DNA of 64,000 bases from JAKFWF01 sp963750535 (GCA_963750535.1 CAVVRF010000002.1:186001-250000), one strand, 5' to 3'. Counted from the stretch's first letter, positions 17,186-26,774 are shown. Notes: generated by a model not told the origin, from the letters alone. Made by a program: numbers and translations.

Positions 17186-18595
17186 CTAGACCGAGTAGTA
17201 CATGTCGAACTCGACCGGATGCGGCGTCATGTCGGTGCGCGCCACTTCCTGCATCTTGAGCTCGATGTAGGCGTCGATCATGTCGTCGCTGAACACGCCG
17301 CCGGCCTTCAGGAAGGCGCGGTCCTTGTCGAGGCTGTTCAGCGCTTCACGCAGCGAGCCGCAGACCGTCGGGATCTTCGCCAGCTCGGCCGGCGGCAGAT
17401 CGTAGAGGTTCTTGTCCATCGCCTCGCCCGGATGGAGCTTGTTCTGGATGCCATCGAGACCGGCCATCAGCATCGCCGCGAACGCGAGGTAGGGATTGGC
17501 GCCCGGATCCGGGAAGCGGATCTCGATGCGCTTCGCCTTGGGGCTCGTCACGTGCGGGATGCGGCACGAAGCCGAGCGGTTGCGCGCCGAATAGGCGAGC
17601 AGCACCGGAGCCTCGTAGCCCGGCACCAGGCGCTTGTAGGAGTTCGTCAGCGGGTTGGTGAAGGCGTTGATCGCCTTGGCGTGCTTCAGGATGCCGCCGA
17701 TGTAGTACAGGCAGGTCTCCGACAGATCGGCATACTTGTTGCCGGCGAACATCGGCTGGCCGCCCTTCCAGATCGACTGGTGGACGTGCATGCCCGAGCC
17801 GTTGTCGCCATACATCGGCTTCGGCATGAACGTCACCGACTTGCCGTAGGCCTGGGCGACGTTGTGGGCGACGTACTTGTAGATCTGCATGCCGTCGGCC
17901 ATCTTGATCATCGGGCCGAACTTGACGCCGAGCTCGTGCTGGGCCGCGGCGACCTCGTGGTGATGCTTCTCGACCGAGACGCCCATCTCGGCCATCACCG
18001 AAAGCATCTCGGAGCGGATGTCCTGGGCGCTGTCGATCGGCGGCACGGGGAAGTAGCCGCCCTTGGTGCGCGGACGGTGGCCGAGGTTGCCCATCTCGTA
18101 TTCGGTGCCCATGTTCGAGGGCAGCTCCGAGGAGTCGAGCTTGTAGGAAACGTGGTTCGCCTCGGTCGTGAAGCGAACGTCGTCGAAGATGAAGAATTCG
18201 GCTTCGGGGCCGAAATAGACCGTGTCGCCGATGCCGGTCGACTTCATGTAGGCTTCCGCCTTCTTGGCGATGCCGCGCGGGTCGCGCTCGTAGAGCTCGC
18301 CGGTCGAGGGCTCGATCACGTCGCAGAAGATCGCGAGTGTCGTCTGGGCGAAGAACGGGTCGAGGTGGGCCGTGCCGGCGTCCAGCATCAGCGTCATGTC
18401 GGAGGCCTCGATGCCTTTCCAGCCGGCGATCGAGGAGCCGTCGAAGGCATAGCCGTCGGCAAACACGCCCTCGTCGATGCAGCTGGCATCGGCGGTGACG
18501 TGCTGCAGCTTGCCCTTGGTGTCGGTGAAGCGCAAATCGACGAACTTTACATCCTTGTCCTTGATCATCTTCAGGACGTCGGCACTTGAGGTCAT
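17186..18595 (-). CDS. glnA: Glutamine synthetase type I (adenylylated form)
   Basis: 469 residues, exactly the GSI-beta length. ATP-dependent ammonia assimilation, a dodecamer in the cytoplasm. The N-terminal loop (DKDVKFVDLRFTDTKGK), the FDGSSIAGW block, the glutamate/ATP site (NGSGMHVHQS) and the adenylylation loop KNLYDLPP with Y398 are all present, so activity should be controlled by GlnE adenylyltransferase. It lies 125 bases downstream of glnB on the same strand, the usual glnBA operon. Expression is probably nitrogen-controlled from the sigma-54 promoter before glnB, possibly with an additional promoter in the glnB-glnA gap. Confidence 0.98.
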   Translation of the reverse strand: MTSSADVLKMIKDKDVKFVDLRFTDTKGKLQHVTADASCIDEGVFADGYAFDGSSIAGWKGIEASDMTLMLDAGTAHLDPFFAQTTLAIFCDVIEPSTGELYERDPRGIAKKAEAYMKSTGIGDTVYFGPEAEFFIFDDVRFTTEANHVSYKLDSSELPSNMGTEYEMGNLGHRPRTKGGYFPVPPIDSAQDIRSEMLSVMAEMGVSVEKHHHEVAAAQHELGVKFGPMIKMADGMQIYKYVAHNVAQAYGKSVTFMPKPMYGDNGSGMHVHQSIWKGGQPMFAGNKYADLSETCLYYIGGILKHAKAINAFTNPLTNSYKRLVPGYEAPVLLAYSARNRSASCRIPHVTSPKAKRIEIRFPDPGANPYLAFAAMLMAGLDGIQNKLHPGEAMDKNLYDLPPAELAKIPTVCGSLREALNSLDKDRAFLKAGGVFSDDMIDAYIELKMQEVARTDMTPHPVEFDMYYSV

Positions 18596-18720
18596 TTCAA
18601 CTTCCTCTGCTTTGACTACTGGTGGAACTTTCGACTAACGCAGCCTGCCCCTGATACAAACGCACAGGGCCGCGAACGGGCCCGGTCCTGCGCGGTCGCC
18701 TGTCCGTGGAAACGGCAAGC

Positions 18721-19059
18721 TCAGATGGCGTCGGAGCCGGTCTCGCCGGTGCGGATACGAATTGCTTCCTCTACTGATGAGACGAAGATCTTGCCGTCGC
18801 CGATGCGGCCGGTCTTGGCAGCTTTCTGAATAGCCTCGATCGCCTTGTCCAGCATATCGTCAGCCAGCACCACCTCGATTTTGACCTTGGGCAGGAAATC
18901 GACGACGTATTCGGCGCCGCGATAGAGCTCGGTGTGGCCCTTCTGGCGGCCGAAGCCCTTCGCCTCGATCACCGTGATACCCTGCTGGCCGATCTCCTGC
19001 AGTGCCTCCTTTACCTCATCGAGCTTGAACGGCTTGATGATTGCTTCGATCTTCTTCAT
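18721..19059 (-). CDS. glnB: Nitrogen regulatory protein PII
   Basis: 112 residues, the canonical PII length. A trimeric sensor of 2-oxoglutarate and ATP/ADP that talks to GlnE and NtrB. The T-loop Y51 (GAEYVVDFLPK) is the uridylylation site, and the B and C loops (KTGRIGDGKIFV, EEAIRIRTGE) are intact. The ATG at 19059 gives the exact canonical N-terminus MKKIEAIIKP; the frame runs on upstream to 19329 without PII sequence. Followed by glnA, and preceded by a sigma-54 -24/-12 element. Confidence 0.98.
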   Translation of the reverse strand: MKKIEAIIKPFKLDEVKEALQEIGQQGITVIEAKGFGRQKGHTELYRGAEYVVDFLPKVKIEVVLADDMLDKAIEAIQKAAKTGRIGDGKIFVSSVEEAIRIRTGETGSDAI

Positions 19060-19117
19060 GCGAAATGCCCACCCAATGGGCTGGAACGGCCCTGGTTCAA
19101 TCGTTAGCACCCCTATT

Positions 19118-19134
19118 AAGCATGCCTCGTGCCA
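19118..19134 (-). promoter_or_regulatory. Sigma-54 (-24/-12) promoter of glnB-glnA
   Basis: On the minus strand TGGCACG-AGGCA-TGCTT: GG and GC are separated by exactly ten bases, and TGGCACG is a perfect -24 box. The expected start site is near 19108, leaving a leader of about 50 bases before glnB. This fits RpoN/NtrC control of PII and glutamine synthetase known in relatives. Confidence 0.82.
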
Positions 19135-19275
19135 GTTGCTGAGAAAATTCTGATGGCCTGCGATTTCAAGCGCTTGCACGCGATTTGCCGAAATCGGTGG
19201 CAACCTGCCGAAGGATTGAAGATGAAAATTAGCGGCAAATTGCCTAGTTTTTGACCATGTGACGGAGCGACGCCA

Positions 19276-20781
19276 ATGATCAGGCCCTCCCGCGCCCGGC
19301 CGCCCTGCGAGCTGCTGACGACGGCGCAAATGTCCCAGGCAGACCGGCTGGCGGTCGCAGCCGGCATCAGCTCGTTGGAGCTCATGGAAGCGGCCGGCAA
19401 GGCCGTTGCCGACGCGGCGCTGGCGATGGCGGGACCGGGCGACAGGTTCGTCGTACTATGCGGTCCCGGCAACAATGGCGGCGACGGTTTTGCCGCCGCG
19501 CGATTGCTGAGGCAGCGCGGCCTCGATGTGTCGGTCGCCTGCCTCGTCACCCGCGATCGGCTGGGCGGTGACGCCGCCCGGATGGCGGCACTCTGGAGCG
19601 GGCCGATCACCGCGCTCGACGCCGCCGCCCCCGGACCCGATTGCGTGATGATCGACGCCCTGTTCGGCGCCGGGCTCAATCGCCGCCTCGACCCAGCGAT
19701 CGAGCAGGTGCTGGCGCGCGGCGTCGCGGCCCAAGCCCGCACTCTCGCGGTCGATGTGCCGAGCGGCGTCGACGGCACCACTGGCGCACTGCACGGCGAT
19801 GTGCCGCCTGCCGACCGTACTGTTACGTTTTTCAGGCTGAAGCCCGGCCACCTGCTGATGCCGGGCCGCAGCCGTTGCGGCATGACCATTCTCGCCGACA
19901 TCGGCATTCCCGAGCAGGTGCTGGACGACATCGCCCCGACGTTGTTCGCCAATCGGCCCGAGCTCTGGCAGGCCCACCTCCCACGCCTGCGCGAGGAGAT
20001 GCACAAATACGATCGTGGGCATGCCGTCGCCGTTTCCGGTCCCCGGCATGCAACCGGCGCCGCGCGATTGGGCGCACGCGCCGCATTAAGGATCGGCGCA
20101 GGGCTCGTCACCGTCGCCTCGCCCGCCGATGCAGTCGACGTCAACGCGGCTCAGCTTACCGCCATCATGGTACGGCCGTTCGACGGCAAGGATGGACTGG
20201 CCCCGATGCTGGCCGACCGGCGACTCTCGGCCTGGCTGATCGGCCCTGCCGCCGGCGTCGGGCCCGAAACGCGGCAGCATGTGGCCGCGATCCTGGCAAG
20301 CCCGGCCGCCGTCGTGCTCGATGCCGATGCCCTGACGAGTTTCGCCGCCGGGATGCAGTCCGAGCTATTCGGACAAATACGAGGACGCGACGCCCCCGTC
20401 GTCCTCACCCCGCACGCTGGCGAATTCAGCAGGCTGTTCGGGACAGGAGCGGGCGCCGGCGCGAAGACCGAGACGGCACGCGCGGCCGCTGCCGCGAGCG
20501 GGGCGATCGTCGTATTGAAGGGTCCCGACACCATTATCGCTCATCCCGACGGCAGAGCCGCGATCAACGACAACGCCCCGCCGACACTTGCGACGGCAGG
20601 CTCCGGCGATGTCCTTGCCGGCATGATCCTCGGGTTGCTGGCGCAGCGGATGCCGCCATGGGAGGCAGCCTGCGCTGCGGTCTGGCTGCATGGCGAAGCC
20701 GCGCGGAATTTTGGCCCGGGCCTCATCGCCGAGGACTTGCCCGAATTGCTGCCGCAAGTGCTGCGCCGGCTCGACGAATAG
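19276..20781 (+). CDS. nnr: Bifunctional NAD(P)H-hydrate epimerase / ADP-dependent NAD(P)H-hydrate dehydratase
   Basis: 501 residues; repairs damaged (hydrated) NADH and NADPH. The N-terminal YjeF-N epimerase half has CGPGNNGGDGFAAARLL near residues 56-72 and the ribose-site VDVPSGVDG. The C-terminal ribokinase-like dehydratase half starts around residue 225 and has LTPHAGEFSRLFG, LKGPDTIIAHPDG and the ATAGSGDVLAGMI phosphate-binding block with its catalytic Asp. Both domains appear complete. Divergent from glnB, next to which nnr is often found in alphaproteobacteria. Confidence 0.95.
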   Translation: MIRPSRARPPCELLTTAQMSQADRLAVAAGISSLELMEAAGKAVADAALAMAGPGDRFVVLCGPGNNGGDGFAAARLLRQRGLDVSVACLVTRDRLGGDAARMAALWSGPITALDAAAPGPDCVMIDALFGAGLNRRLDPAIEQVLARGVAAQARTLAVDVPSGVDGTTGALHGDVPPADRTVTFFRLKPGHLLMPGRSRCGMTILADIGIPEQVLDDIAPTLFANRPELWQAHLPRLREEMHKYDRGHAVAVSGPRHATGAARLGARAALRIGAGLVTVASPADAVDVNAAQLTAIMVRPFDGKDGLAPMLADRRLSAWLIGPAAGVGPETRQHVAAILASPAAVVLDADALTSFAAGMQSELFGQIRGRDAPVVLTPHAGEFSRLFGTGAGAGAKTETARAAAAASGAIVVLKGPDTIIAHPDGRAAINDNAPPTLATAGSGDVLAGMILGLLAQRMPPWEAACAAVWLHGEAARNFGPGLIAEDLPELLPQVLRRLDE

Positions 20782-20857
20782 AACAAGAAAACGCGAAACC
20801 CGGCGCCGCGAGATTCAATCGCAGCACCGGGATTGAAAAAACAAGATCGAGCGAGCT

Positions 20858-21172
20858 TCAGATCGTGAAATCGGTGATCTTCTTGCCCTTGTCGAGCTTG
20901 GCGACGAGCCACTTCGGCTTGCGGCCGCGGCCGCTCCACGTCTCGCCGGGATTATCCGGATTCATATATTTCGCCGCAACCGGCTTGCCCTTGGTGGAGC
21001 GGCTGCCAAACAGCTCGGAGAGGCCGAAGCCGGCCTCGCTGGCCATGCTCTCGAACTTGGCCCGCAGATTCGTGCGCTCACGTTCTTGCGACGTCACGAT
21101 CGCCTTTTCAACGCGGGTACGAAGCTCAAGCAGCTCCTTCAGAGAAAGTTTGTCGACTTGCGGGATAGCCAT
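20858..21172 (-). CDS. H-NS-like histone family DNA-binding protein (HvrA type)
   Basis: 104 residues. The N-terminal half is a coiled-coil oligomerisation helix (LSLKELLELRTRVEKAIVTSQERERTNL). The C-terminal half is the H-NS DNA-binding domain, with YMNPDNPGETWSGRGRKPKWL, where the RGRKP loop is the AT-hook-like minor-groove binder. Such proteins silence AT-rich, acquired DNA and regulate photosynthesis or nitrogen genes in some alphaproteobacteria. Start at 21172 (MAIPQVDKL); six codons upstream is another in-frame ATG with no conserved sequence. The upstream region 21173-21408 is AT-rich compared with the rest of the window, which could allow autoregulation. Confidence 0.9.
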   Translation of the reverse strand: MAIPQVDKLSLKELLELRTRVEKAIVTSQERERTNLRAKFESMASEAGFGLSELFGSRSTKGKPVAAKYMNPDNPGETWSGRGRKPKWLVAKLDKGKKITDFTI

Positions 21173-21408
21173 GGGAAGTGTCGTCCTCATCCTGTGTCAG
21201 AGTGTCCGGTGATTTTTTCTGCATTATTTTCATCCAAAAGACAAGCCGCAACCGGTCACACCGTGAATCTTTGGACCGTGAGGCCGCTTTCTGGCATCAA
21301 CCTATAATAGTAAATGCGACCTTATCTAATTGAGCGGCGGCAATCTTATAATCGTTCAGAGGCCACCGCCTGCGAATTTCGGGCCAGGCCCGCCGCCAAA
21401 TCGGGTAC

Positions 21409-22713
21409 CTACTTGATTTCAAGCGCGTCGCGCCTGCGATACTCGAGCAGCATCAACGGAGCGATACGGCGAACCACGCCGTGCAGCGGCAGCGGCTCCG
21501 GCCGGCTGAATGGCAGGGCAAGCGAATCCAGCGTCTGTCCGCGTACTGCCGATGCGAGCTCGCGCCCGAGCGCCACCGAAAGTGCGACAGCCCTGCCATT
21601 GCATCCGGCCCATGCATAAGCATCTGGCCCCAGCTGATGGATGCGCGGCGTATAGTCGCGCGTCATGCCGATATAGCCGTTCCAGACGTGATCGAATGCC
21701 ACTTCGCCGATCTGCGGGAACAAATTCCGCAACCGCTTTGCGATATAGGGCTTCAGTCGCTCGGCGCGATTATAAGGCAGCACGAGCGCCCCGCCGGTTA
21801 TCAGCCGGTGACGCGCGTCGAAGCGGGCAAAGTACAGCTCGCCGTGGGTATCCGATACCGCCTGCCGGCCAGGAATGATCGAGCGACGGACGTTGTCGGA
21901 CAATGGCATGGTCGACATTTGCCACGACAGGACCGGTACGATCTCGCGGGCGATTTGCGGCGCAAGCTCGCGGGAGAACTGATCCGTATACGCGTTTGTC
22001 GCCAGCACCAGCGCACGCGCCGACACATTTCCGGCACTCGTCGTGACGATCCAGCGATTGCCTTGCCGGACGAAATTCTGCACCGGCGATCGCGAAAAAA
22101 TCCGCGCCCCGGATTCGGCAACCACGCGCGCCATTTCACGTGAATAAGCCAGAGGATTGATATGCCCGCCGGTCGGATTCCAGAAACCGCCGTACCAAGC
22201 CGAAGATCCGGTCATCTCCCGCATACGCTGCGCCGACAGCAGTTCCACCGGCGCTCCCCATTTCGACCACTCCCGAACACGCCGCTCGGCGATCCTCATG
22301 CGGCCTGGACTGTGGGCGGGCTGAATCCAGCCGGACTGCTCGGCCTCCGCCGCCAACCCGCGCGAGTGCGCCAGATCAAAAAGAATTGATGCGCTGTCGC
22401 GAATGAGGCCGACAAAGCGTTCGCCCGCGGCACCGTGCAATTTGACCAGGCTTTCCGGATCGGCCCGCGACAATGTCGGAATAACCTGGCCATTATTGCG
22501 CCCGGATGCGCCCCAGCCGGGCTCCATGGCCTCCAGCACGACTACGTCGACGCCTGCGTCGCGCAAGTGAAGCGCGGTGGATAGTCCGGTAAACCCGGCG
22601 CCGATAACCACGACATCGGTGGCAATCGTGCCGGTCAATTCAGCAAACGCAGCATTATTCGGCGTGACGCTGGCCCACAGTGAAGGCGGCCAAACGACTG
22701 CTGACGCGGCCAT
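21409..22713 (-). CDS. FAD-dependent oxidoreductase of the DadA/PuuB family
   Basis: 434 residues. The FAD fold is at TDVVVIGAGFTGLSTALHL (GAGFTG 38-43), followed by the acidic E of VVVLEAMEPGWGASGRNNGQV, a stretch typical of gamma-glutamylputrescine oxidase and related amine or D-amino-acid oxidases. The C-terminal half has the FAD-closing NGRAVALSVALGRELA. These enzymes oxidise primary or secondary amines. Start at 22713 chosen because the segment PPSLWASVTPNNAAF resembles the family N-terminus; a start at 22758 would add 15 residues. Divergent from a VOC protein and a peptide/opine-type ABC transporter, so an imported amine or amino-acid derivative is a reasonable substrate guess. Confidence 0.85.
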   Translation of the reverse strand: MAASAVVWPPSLWASVTPNNAAFAELTGTIATDVVVIGAGFTGLSTALHLRDAGVDVVVLEAMEPGWGASGRNNGQVIPTLSRADPESLVKLHGAAGERFVGLIRDSASILFDLAHSRGLAAEAEQSGWIQPAHSPGRMRIAERRVREWSKWGAPVELLSAQRMREMTGSSAWYGGFWNPTGGHINPLAYSREMARVVAESGARIFSRSPVQNFVRQGNRWIVTTSAGNVSARALVLATNAYTDQFSRELAPQIAREIVPVLSWQMSTMPLSDNVRRSIIPGRQAVSDTHGELYFARFDARHRLITGGALVLPYNRAERLKPYIAKRLRNLFPQIGEVAFDHVWNGYIGMTRDYTPRIHQLGPDAYAWAGCNGRAVALSVALGRELASAVRGQTLDSLALPFSRPEPLPLHGVVRRIAPLMLLEYRRRDALEIK

Positions 22714-23052
22714 ACGATTTCGTCCGTCGCTGAATACCGATCGAGGAGAGACCGACATAGATGCCGATGCCCATCGGCAACGCAAGGCCCAAGACCTTCG
22801 ATACGCCCGATCGGCAATGCGGCATTTTCGACAGAAACGGATTTCGCGGCAGGCGACGGCCACGACAGTTATTGTCTATTGGTCGGGTGCGCGCCGCTAT
22901 CAGCTTCACGGTAGCCGCAGAGGCAAAGGAAAGGCAGCGCTTTTGTCGCCATGCGGCGCGGTTGGCCCTTGTAACGGCGAGAGAGCTTGGCCACTCTATC
23001 GTCCGGCTCATTCGAGTGGTCAAAACCTCAAAAATAGAGAGACGAGGTCATC
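22714..23052. other. Divergent intergenic region, no gene recognised
   Basis: 339 bases between the DadA-like oxidase and the VOC gene. It must hold both divergent promoters. I find no convincing -35/-10 pair, dyad or RNA structure. A ribosome site GAGACGAGG lies just before the VOC start. Some of it could be coding if the oxidase starts at 22758 rather than 22713. Confidence 0.5.
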
Positions 23053-23910
23053 ATGGCACTGTCACAAGTCGTCGGTCTCGATCATGTCGTAATCGCGGTG
23101 AGAGATCTCGACGCTGCCGCGCGGACATGGGCCGGGCTTGGCTTCACGATTTCTCCGCGCGGGCTGCATAGCGCGCACCTGGGCTCGGGCAACTACACCA
23201 TCATGTTCGGACCCGACTACGTCGAGTTGCTCGGCATCGTGACGCCGACCGAGCACAATGCCGGAACGCGCGCCTTCCTTGAGAGCCGCGAAGGCCTGGA
23301 GCGCTCCGCGTTCACTGCGGTCGACGCGGCGAAGGGGGTCGCCGAATTGAAATCGAAAGGCATTGCCGCAACCGGCCCGCTGGATTTCAGCCGGCCGGTC
23401 GATCTGCCGAGCGGCGGCAAGACCGAAGCCCGGTTCAGCACCATGCACTGGCCCTCAGAAGAGAAGCCCGGCGGCATGCGCATCTTTGCCTGCCAGCACC
23501 TCACGCGCGATGCCGTGTGGATCCCTGAGTTGCAGCGCCACAAGAACACCGCCAAGCGCATCGATCGCGTCGAGATCGTCAGCGCGGCGCCCAGGAAGGC
23601 GGCGGAGCATATGGCTCGGCTGATCGATCAGCCGGTGACGGTCGAGGCCGATGGCGCGCTGCGGGTCGAGTCCGGCTCCCGCCGCGGCGCCTTCGTGTTT
23701 CTCGATGCCGCGACCTTGCGGTCGCGCTATCCAGGCGTGGCGCTCGGCCCGCTGCCCGTCGAAGGAGCGGTCTCGCTGTGCCTCAAGATCGACGATGTCG
23801 AGGCGGCGCGGCTGGCGGCCGGTCCGTCGGCGGTGGTCGTCGCGCCCGGTCGGGTGGCGATCCCGCCGTCAGCGGCGACCGGTGTGCTCATCGAGTTGGC
23901 TGCCGGTTGA
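23053..23910 (+). CDS. VOC family protein, glyoxalase-like (PF13468 type)
   Basis: 285 residues, two VOC modules in tandem: residues 1-150 begin GLDHVVIAVRDLDAAARTW, and a second half from about 175 begins RIDRVEIVSAAPRKAAEHM. The first has H10 and a central histidine-containing STMHW segment as possible metal ligands; the second looks non-catalytic. Function unknown; relatives sit with transporters and oxidoreductases. It is 50 bases upstream of the substrate-binding protein gene on the same strand, so probably the first gene of that transport operon. GAGACGAGG upstream of the start is a good ribosome site. Confidence 0.8.
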   Translation: MALSQVVGLDHVVIAVRDLDAAARTWAGLGFTISPRGLHSAHLGSGNYTIMFGPDYVELLGIVTPTEHNAGTRAFLESREGLERSAFTAVDAAKGVAELKSKGIAATGPLDFSRPVDLPSGGKTEARFSTMHWPSEEKPGGMRIFACQHLTRDAVWIPELQRHKNTAKRIDRVEIVSAAPRKAAEHMARLIDQPVTVEADGALRVESGSRRGAFVFLDAATLRSRYPGVALGPLPVEGAVSLCLKIDDVEAARLAAGPSAVVVAPGRVAIPPSAATGVLIELAAG

Positions 23911-23960
23911 GACCGGCGCTGCAGATCCTTCAAACAAGAAACTGACAAGGTGATCGATCC

Positions 23961-25571
23961 ATGATTCAGTCACGTCGCGAACTCTTGCTGTCCTCGACTG
24001 CGGTGGCGCTGACCGCCGGCTTCACCGGCACGATGCCCGCAGCCCTGTTCGCCCAGGAGCAACCGAAGAAGGGCGGCGTCGTCACCGTTCACATGAGCTC
24101 GGAGCAGCGCATCCTCAATCCGGCGCTCCGGGCCTCGACCGGCGTCTATGTCATCACCTCGAAGATCATGGAGCCGCTGGTCGATCTCGATGGCGACGGC
24201 AAGCCGGTCGGCGTGCTGGCGACGAGTTGGACATCGACACCGGACGGCAAGACCATCACCTTCAAGTTGCGCGAGGGTGTCTCGTGGCACGACGGCAAGC
24301 CGTTCACGTCGGCCGACGTCGCCTACACCGCGATGGAGATGTGGAAGAAGCACCTCAATTACGGCTCGACGCTGCAACAGTATCTCGAAGCAGTGGAGAC
24401 CCCGGACCCGACCACCGCGATCTTCAAGTACGCCCGGCCGATGCCGCTCGGCCTGCTGCTGCGGGCGCTGCCCGATCTCGGCTACATCGCGCCGAAGCAC
24501 GTCTTCGAGGGCAGCAACGTACTGGAGAACCCGGCCAATACGGCACCGATCGGCACTGGTCCGTTCAAGTTCGTACAATACGAGCGGGGCCAGTTCATCA
24601 TCGCCGAGAAGAACCCGAACTACTGGATGAAGGGCTTCCCGCATCTCGACCGGATCGTCTGGCGGTTCATCACCGACAAGGCGGCCTCGACGGCTGCGAT
24701 GGAAGCGGGCCAGGTCCAGGTCAGCCCCTATTCCTCGTTGCCGCTTGCCGACCTCGATCGCCTGAAGTCCGATCCCCGCTTCGTGGTCACCACCAAGGGC
24801 AACGAGGGCAACGCCGTCAACAACACGCTGGAGTTCAACCTGCGCCGCAAGGAGCTCTCCGACGTGCGGGTGCGCCGCGCCATTGCCCATGCCGTCGATG
24901 TCGATTTCTTCTGCTCGAACTTCCTCTACGGCCTTGGCAAGCGAGGCACCGGACCGATCCCGACCTCGTCGCCGGATTTCTATCCGACAGGCACGCCGCA
25001 GTATCCCTTCGACAAGGCCAAGGCCGAGGCTCTGCTCGACGAGGCCGGCTACAAGCGGGGAGCCGACGGCAGCCGCATGTCGCTGCGCCTGCTGCATGCG
25101 CCGTGGGCCGAGGACATCACCTTGTGGTCCACCTTCCTGAAGCAGTCGCTGGCGGCGGTCGGCATCAAGATCGAGATCGTCACCTTTGACGCCGCCGGCT
25201 TCCTGACCAATGTCTATCGCGACTGGAATTTCGACCTGGCGACCGGCTGGCACCAGTACCGCAACGATCCCGCCGTCTCGACCACCGTGTGGTACCGGTC
25301 CGGCCAGCCGAAGGGCTCACCCTGGACCAACCAGTGGGGATGGACGTCGGAGGCCGCCGACAAGACCATCGACGATGCCGCGAGCGAGCTCGATGCCGCC
25401 AAGCGCAAGGCGCTCTATGCCCAGTTCGTGACACAGGTGAACACCGAGCTGCCGATCTGGATGGCGATCGAGCGGCAGTTCGTATCGGTGATCAACAAGA
25501 ACCTGCGCAACCACTCGAACATGCCGCGCTGGCCCTCGAGCTCCTGGGCCGACCTGTGGGTGGCGGGTTGA
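23961..25571 (+). CDS. ABC transporter substrate-binding protein, family 5 (dipeptide/opine type)
   Basis: 536 residues. A Tat-like signal (SRRELLLSS followed by a hydrophobic run and a cleavage site near AALFAQE) sends it to the periplasm. The family 5 signature appears as GVLATSWTSTPDGKTITFKLREGVSWHDGKPFTSADV near residues 80-120, and the rest follows the DppA/DdpA layout. It binds the solute delivered to the two permeases encoded downstream. Family members bind peptides, opines, nickel or glycosides; the ligand is not deducible here. The divergent amine oxidase hints at an amino-acid-derived ligand. Confidence 0.9.
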   Translation: MIQSRRELLLSSTAVALTAGFTGTMPAALFAQEQPKKGGVVTVHMSSEQRILNPALRASTGVYVITSKIMEPLVDLDGDGKPVGVLATSWTSTPDGKTITFKLREGVSWHDGKPFTSADVAYTAMEMWKKHLNYGSTLQQYLEAVETPDPTTAIFKYARPMPLGLLLRALPDLGYIAPKHVFEGSNVLENPANTAPIGTGPFKFVQYERGQFIIAEKNPNYWMKGFPHLDRIVWRFITDKAASTAAMEAGQVQVSPYSSLPLADLDRLKSDPRFVVTTKGNEGNAVNNTLEFNLRRKELSDVRVRRAIAHAVDVDFFCSNFLYGLGKRGTGPIPTSSPDFYPTGTPQYPFDKAKAEALLDEAGYKRGADGSRMSLRLLHAPWAEDITLWSTFLKQSLAAVGIKIEIVTFDAAGFLTNVYRDWNFDLATGWHQYRNDPAVSTTVWYRSGQPKGSPWTNQWGWTSEAADKTIDDAASELDAAKRKALYAQFVTQVNTELPIWMAIERQFVSVINKNLRNHSNMPRWPSSSWADLWVAG

Positions 25572-25600
25572 CCGTTCGGATCGCGAACTATGCGATGCGC

Positions 25601-25642
25601 CGCTCTCCCTAACCCTCTCCCCCTGGAGAAGGGGCGAGAGCG
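25601..25642. repeat. Stem-loop with CTCTCCCC-type repeat between binding protein and permease genes
   Basis: CGCTCT at 25601 pairs with AGAGCG ending at 25642, and an inner CCCC/GGGG stem closes the loop. This C/G-rich motif (accctctcccc...ggggcgagag) recurs near 34656-34700 and 34834-34851 and is a common intergenic palindrome type. Here it could protect or attenuate the mRNA after the highly needed binding-protein gene. Confidence 0.6.
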
Positions 25643-25781
25643 GATCACCAATCCGCCGCTCTCCCCTCGCAACTTCGCGACCGGTGACGATCGCTGGCCG
25701 CGGCGAGATGGGGCCGCGGACACTCTCTCGCGATGACAGTCAGGCTCGATGTGACCCGCTACATGCCAGGCGTTGTCCTAG

Positions 25782-26774
25782 ATGCGCATCCTCGCTCTCG
25801 CCGGCCGGCGTCTCGCCGCCAGCATTCCGACACTGCTGATCCTGATCGCCGGGATGTTCCTGCTGCTGCAGCTGGCGCCCGGCGACACCGTCGACGCGCT
25901 GCTCGCCCAGATGGGCGGCGGCGACGCGAAGATGGCCGCCGAGCTGCGCAAGTTCTATGGCCTCGACGTCGGCGTGGCGGCACAGCTCGCCCGCTACATG
26001 TGGCGGCTCGTTCAGCTCGATCTCGGCCACTCGGCGATCTACGGCAAGCCGGTCGCCACCGTGATCTGGGAGCGGCTGCCGGCGACGCTCCTGCTGATGA
26101 TGTCGTCGCTGTCGCTGGCGTTGGCCGGCGGCATGGCACTGGGCGTGATCGCGGCGCGGCGGGTCAACAAGTGGCCCGACACCGCGATCTCGACGCTGGG
26201 ACTGCTGTTCTACGCGACGCCGTCGTTCTGGTTCGGGCTGATGGGCATCGTGGTGTTCGCGGTCAAGCTCGCGTGGCTGCCGCCGGGCGGCTTCGGCACC
26301 ATCGGGGCGGGACTGACCGGCATCTGGCATGTTCTCGATATCGCCAGGTACCTGGTGCTGCCGACGGTGACGCTGGGGTTGATCTTCCTCGCGATCTACC
26401 TGCGCATCATGCGCGCCGCGATGCTGGAGGTGCTGAACCTCGACTTCGTGCGTACCGCGCGCGCCAAGGGACTTTCGGAGACCGCGGTGGTAGTGCGCCA
26501 CGTGCTGCGCAATGCGCTGCTACCTGTAGTGACGCTGGTCGGCCTGCAGGCCGGCACCATGCTCGGCGGCTCGGTGGTGGTGGAAAGCGTGTTCGCGCTG
26601 CCCGGTCTCGGCCGGCTCGCCTACGAGAGCGTCGTGCAGCGCGATCTCAACACTCTGCTCGGCATCGTGTTCGTCTCCGCTCTGCTGGTCATCGTCATCA
26701 ACTTCATCGTCGATCTCGTCTACGCGCGGCTCGATCCGCGCATCACCGTCGCGACGGCGGGAGGGCGGTCGTGA
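25782..26774 (+). CDS. ABC transporter permease, DppB type
   Basis: 330 residues, six membrane helices; first permease of the peptide/opine-type importer. The N-terminus ILALAGRRLAASIPTLLILIAGMFLLLQLAPGD is the DppB family opening. The cytoplasmic EAA loop, where the ATPase docks, is at VRTARAKGLSETAVVVRHVLRNALLPV (about residues 223-249). It overlaps the next permease by four bases (GTGA), showing tight translational coupling. The stem-loop repeat at 25601-25642 separates it from the binding-protein gene. Confidence 0.93.
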   Translation: MRILALAGRRLAASIPTLLILIAGMFLLLQLAPGDTVDALLAQMGGGDAKMAAELRKFYGLDVGVAAQLARYMWRLVQLDLGHSAIYGKPVATVIWERLPATLLLMMSSLSLALAGGMALGVIAARRVNKWPDTAISTLGLLFYATPSFWFGLMGIVVFAVKLAWLPPGGFGTIGAGLTGIWHVLDIARYLVLPTVTLGLIFLAIYLRIMRAAMLEVLNLDFVRTARAKGLSETAVVVRHVLRNALLPVVTLVGLQAGTMLGGSVVVESVFALPGLGRLAYESVVQRDLNTLLGIVFVSALLVIVINFIVDLVYARLDPRITVATAGGRS

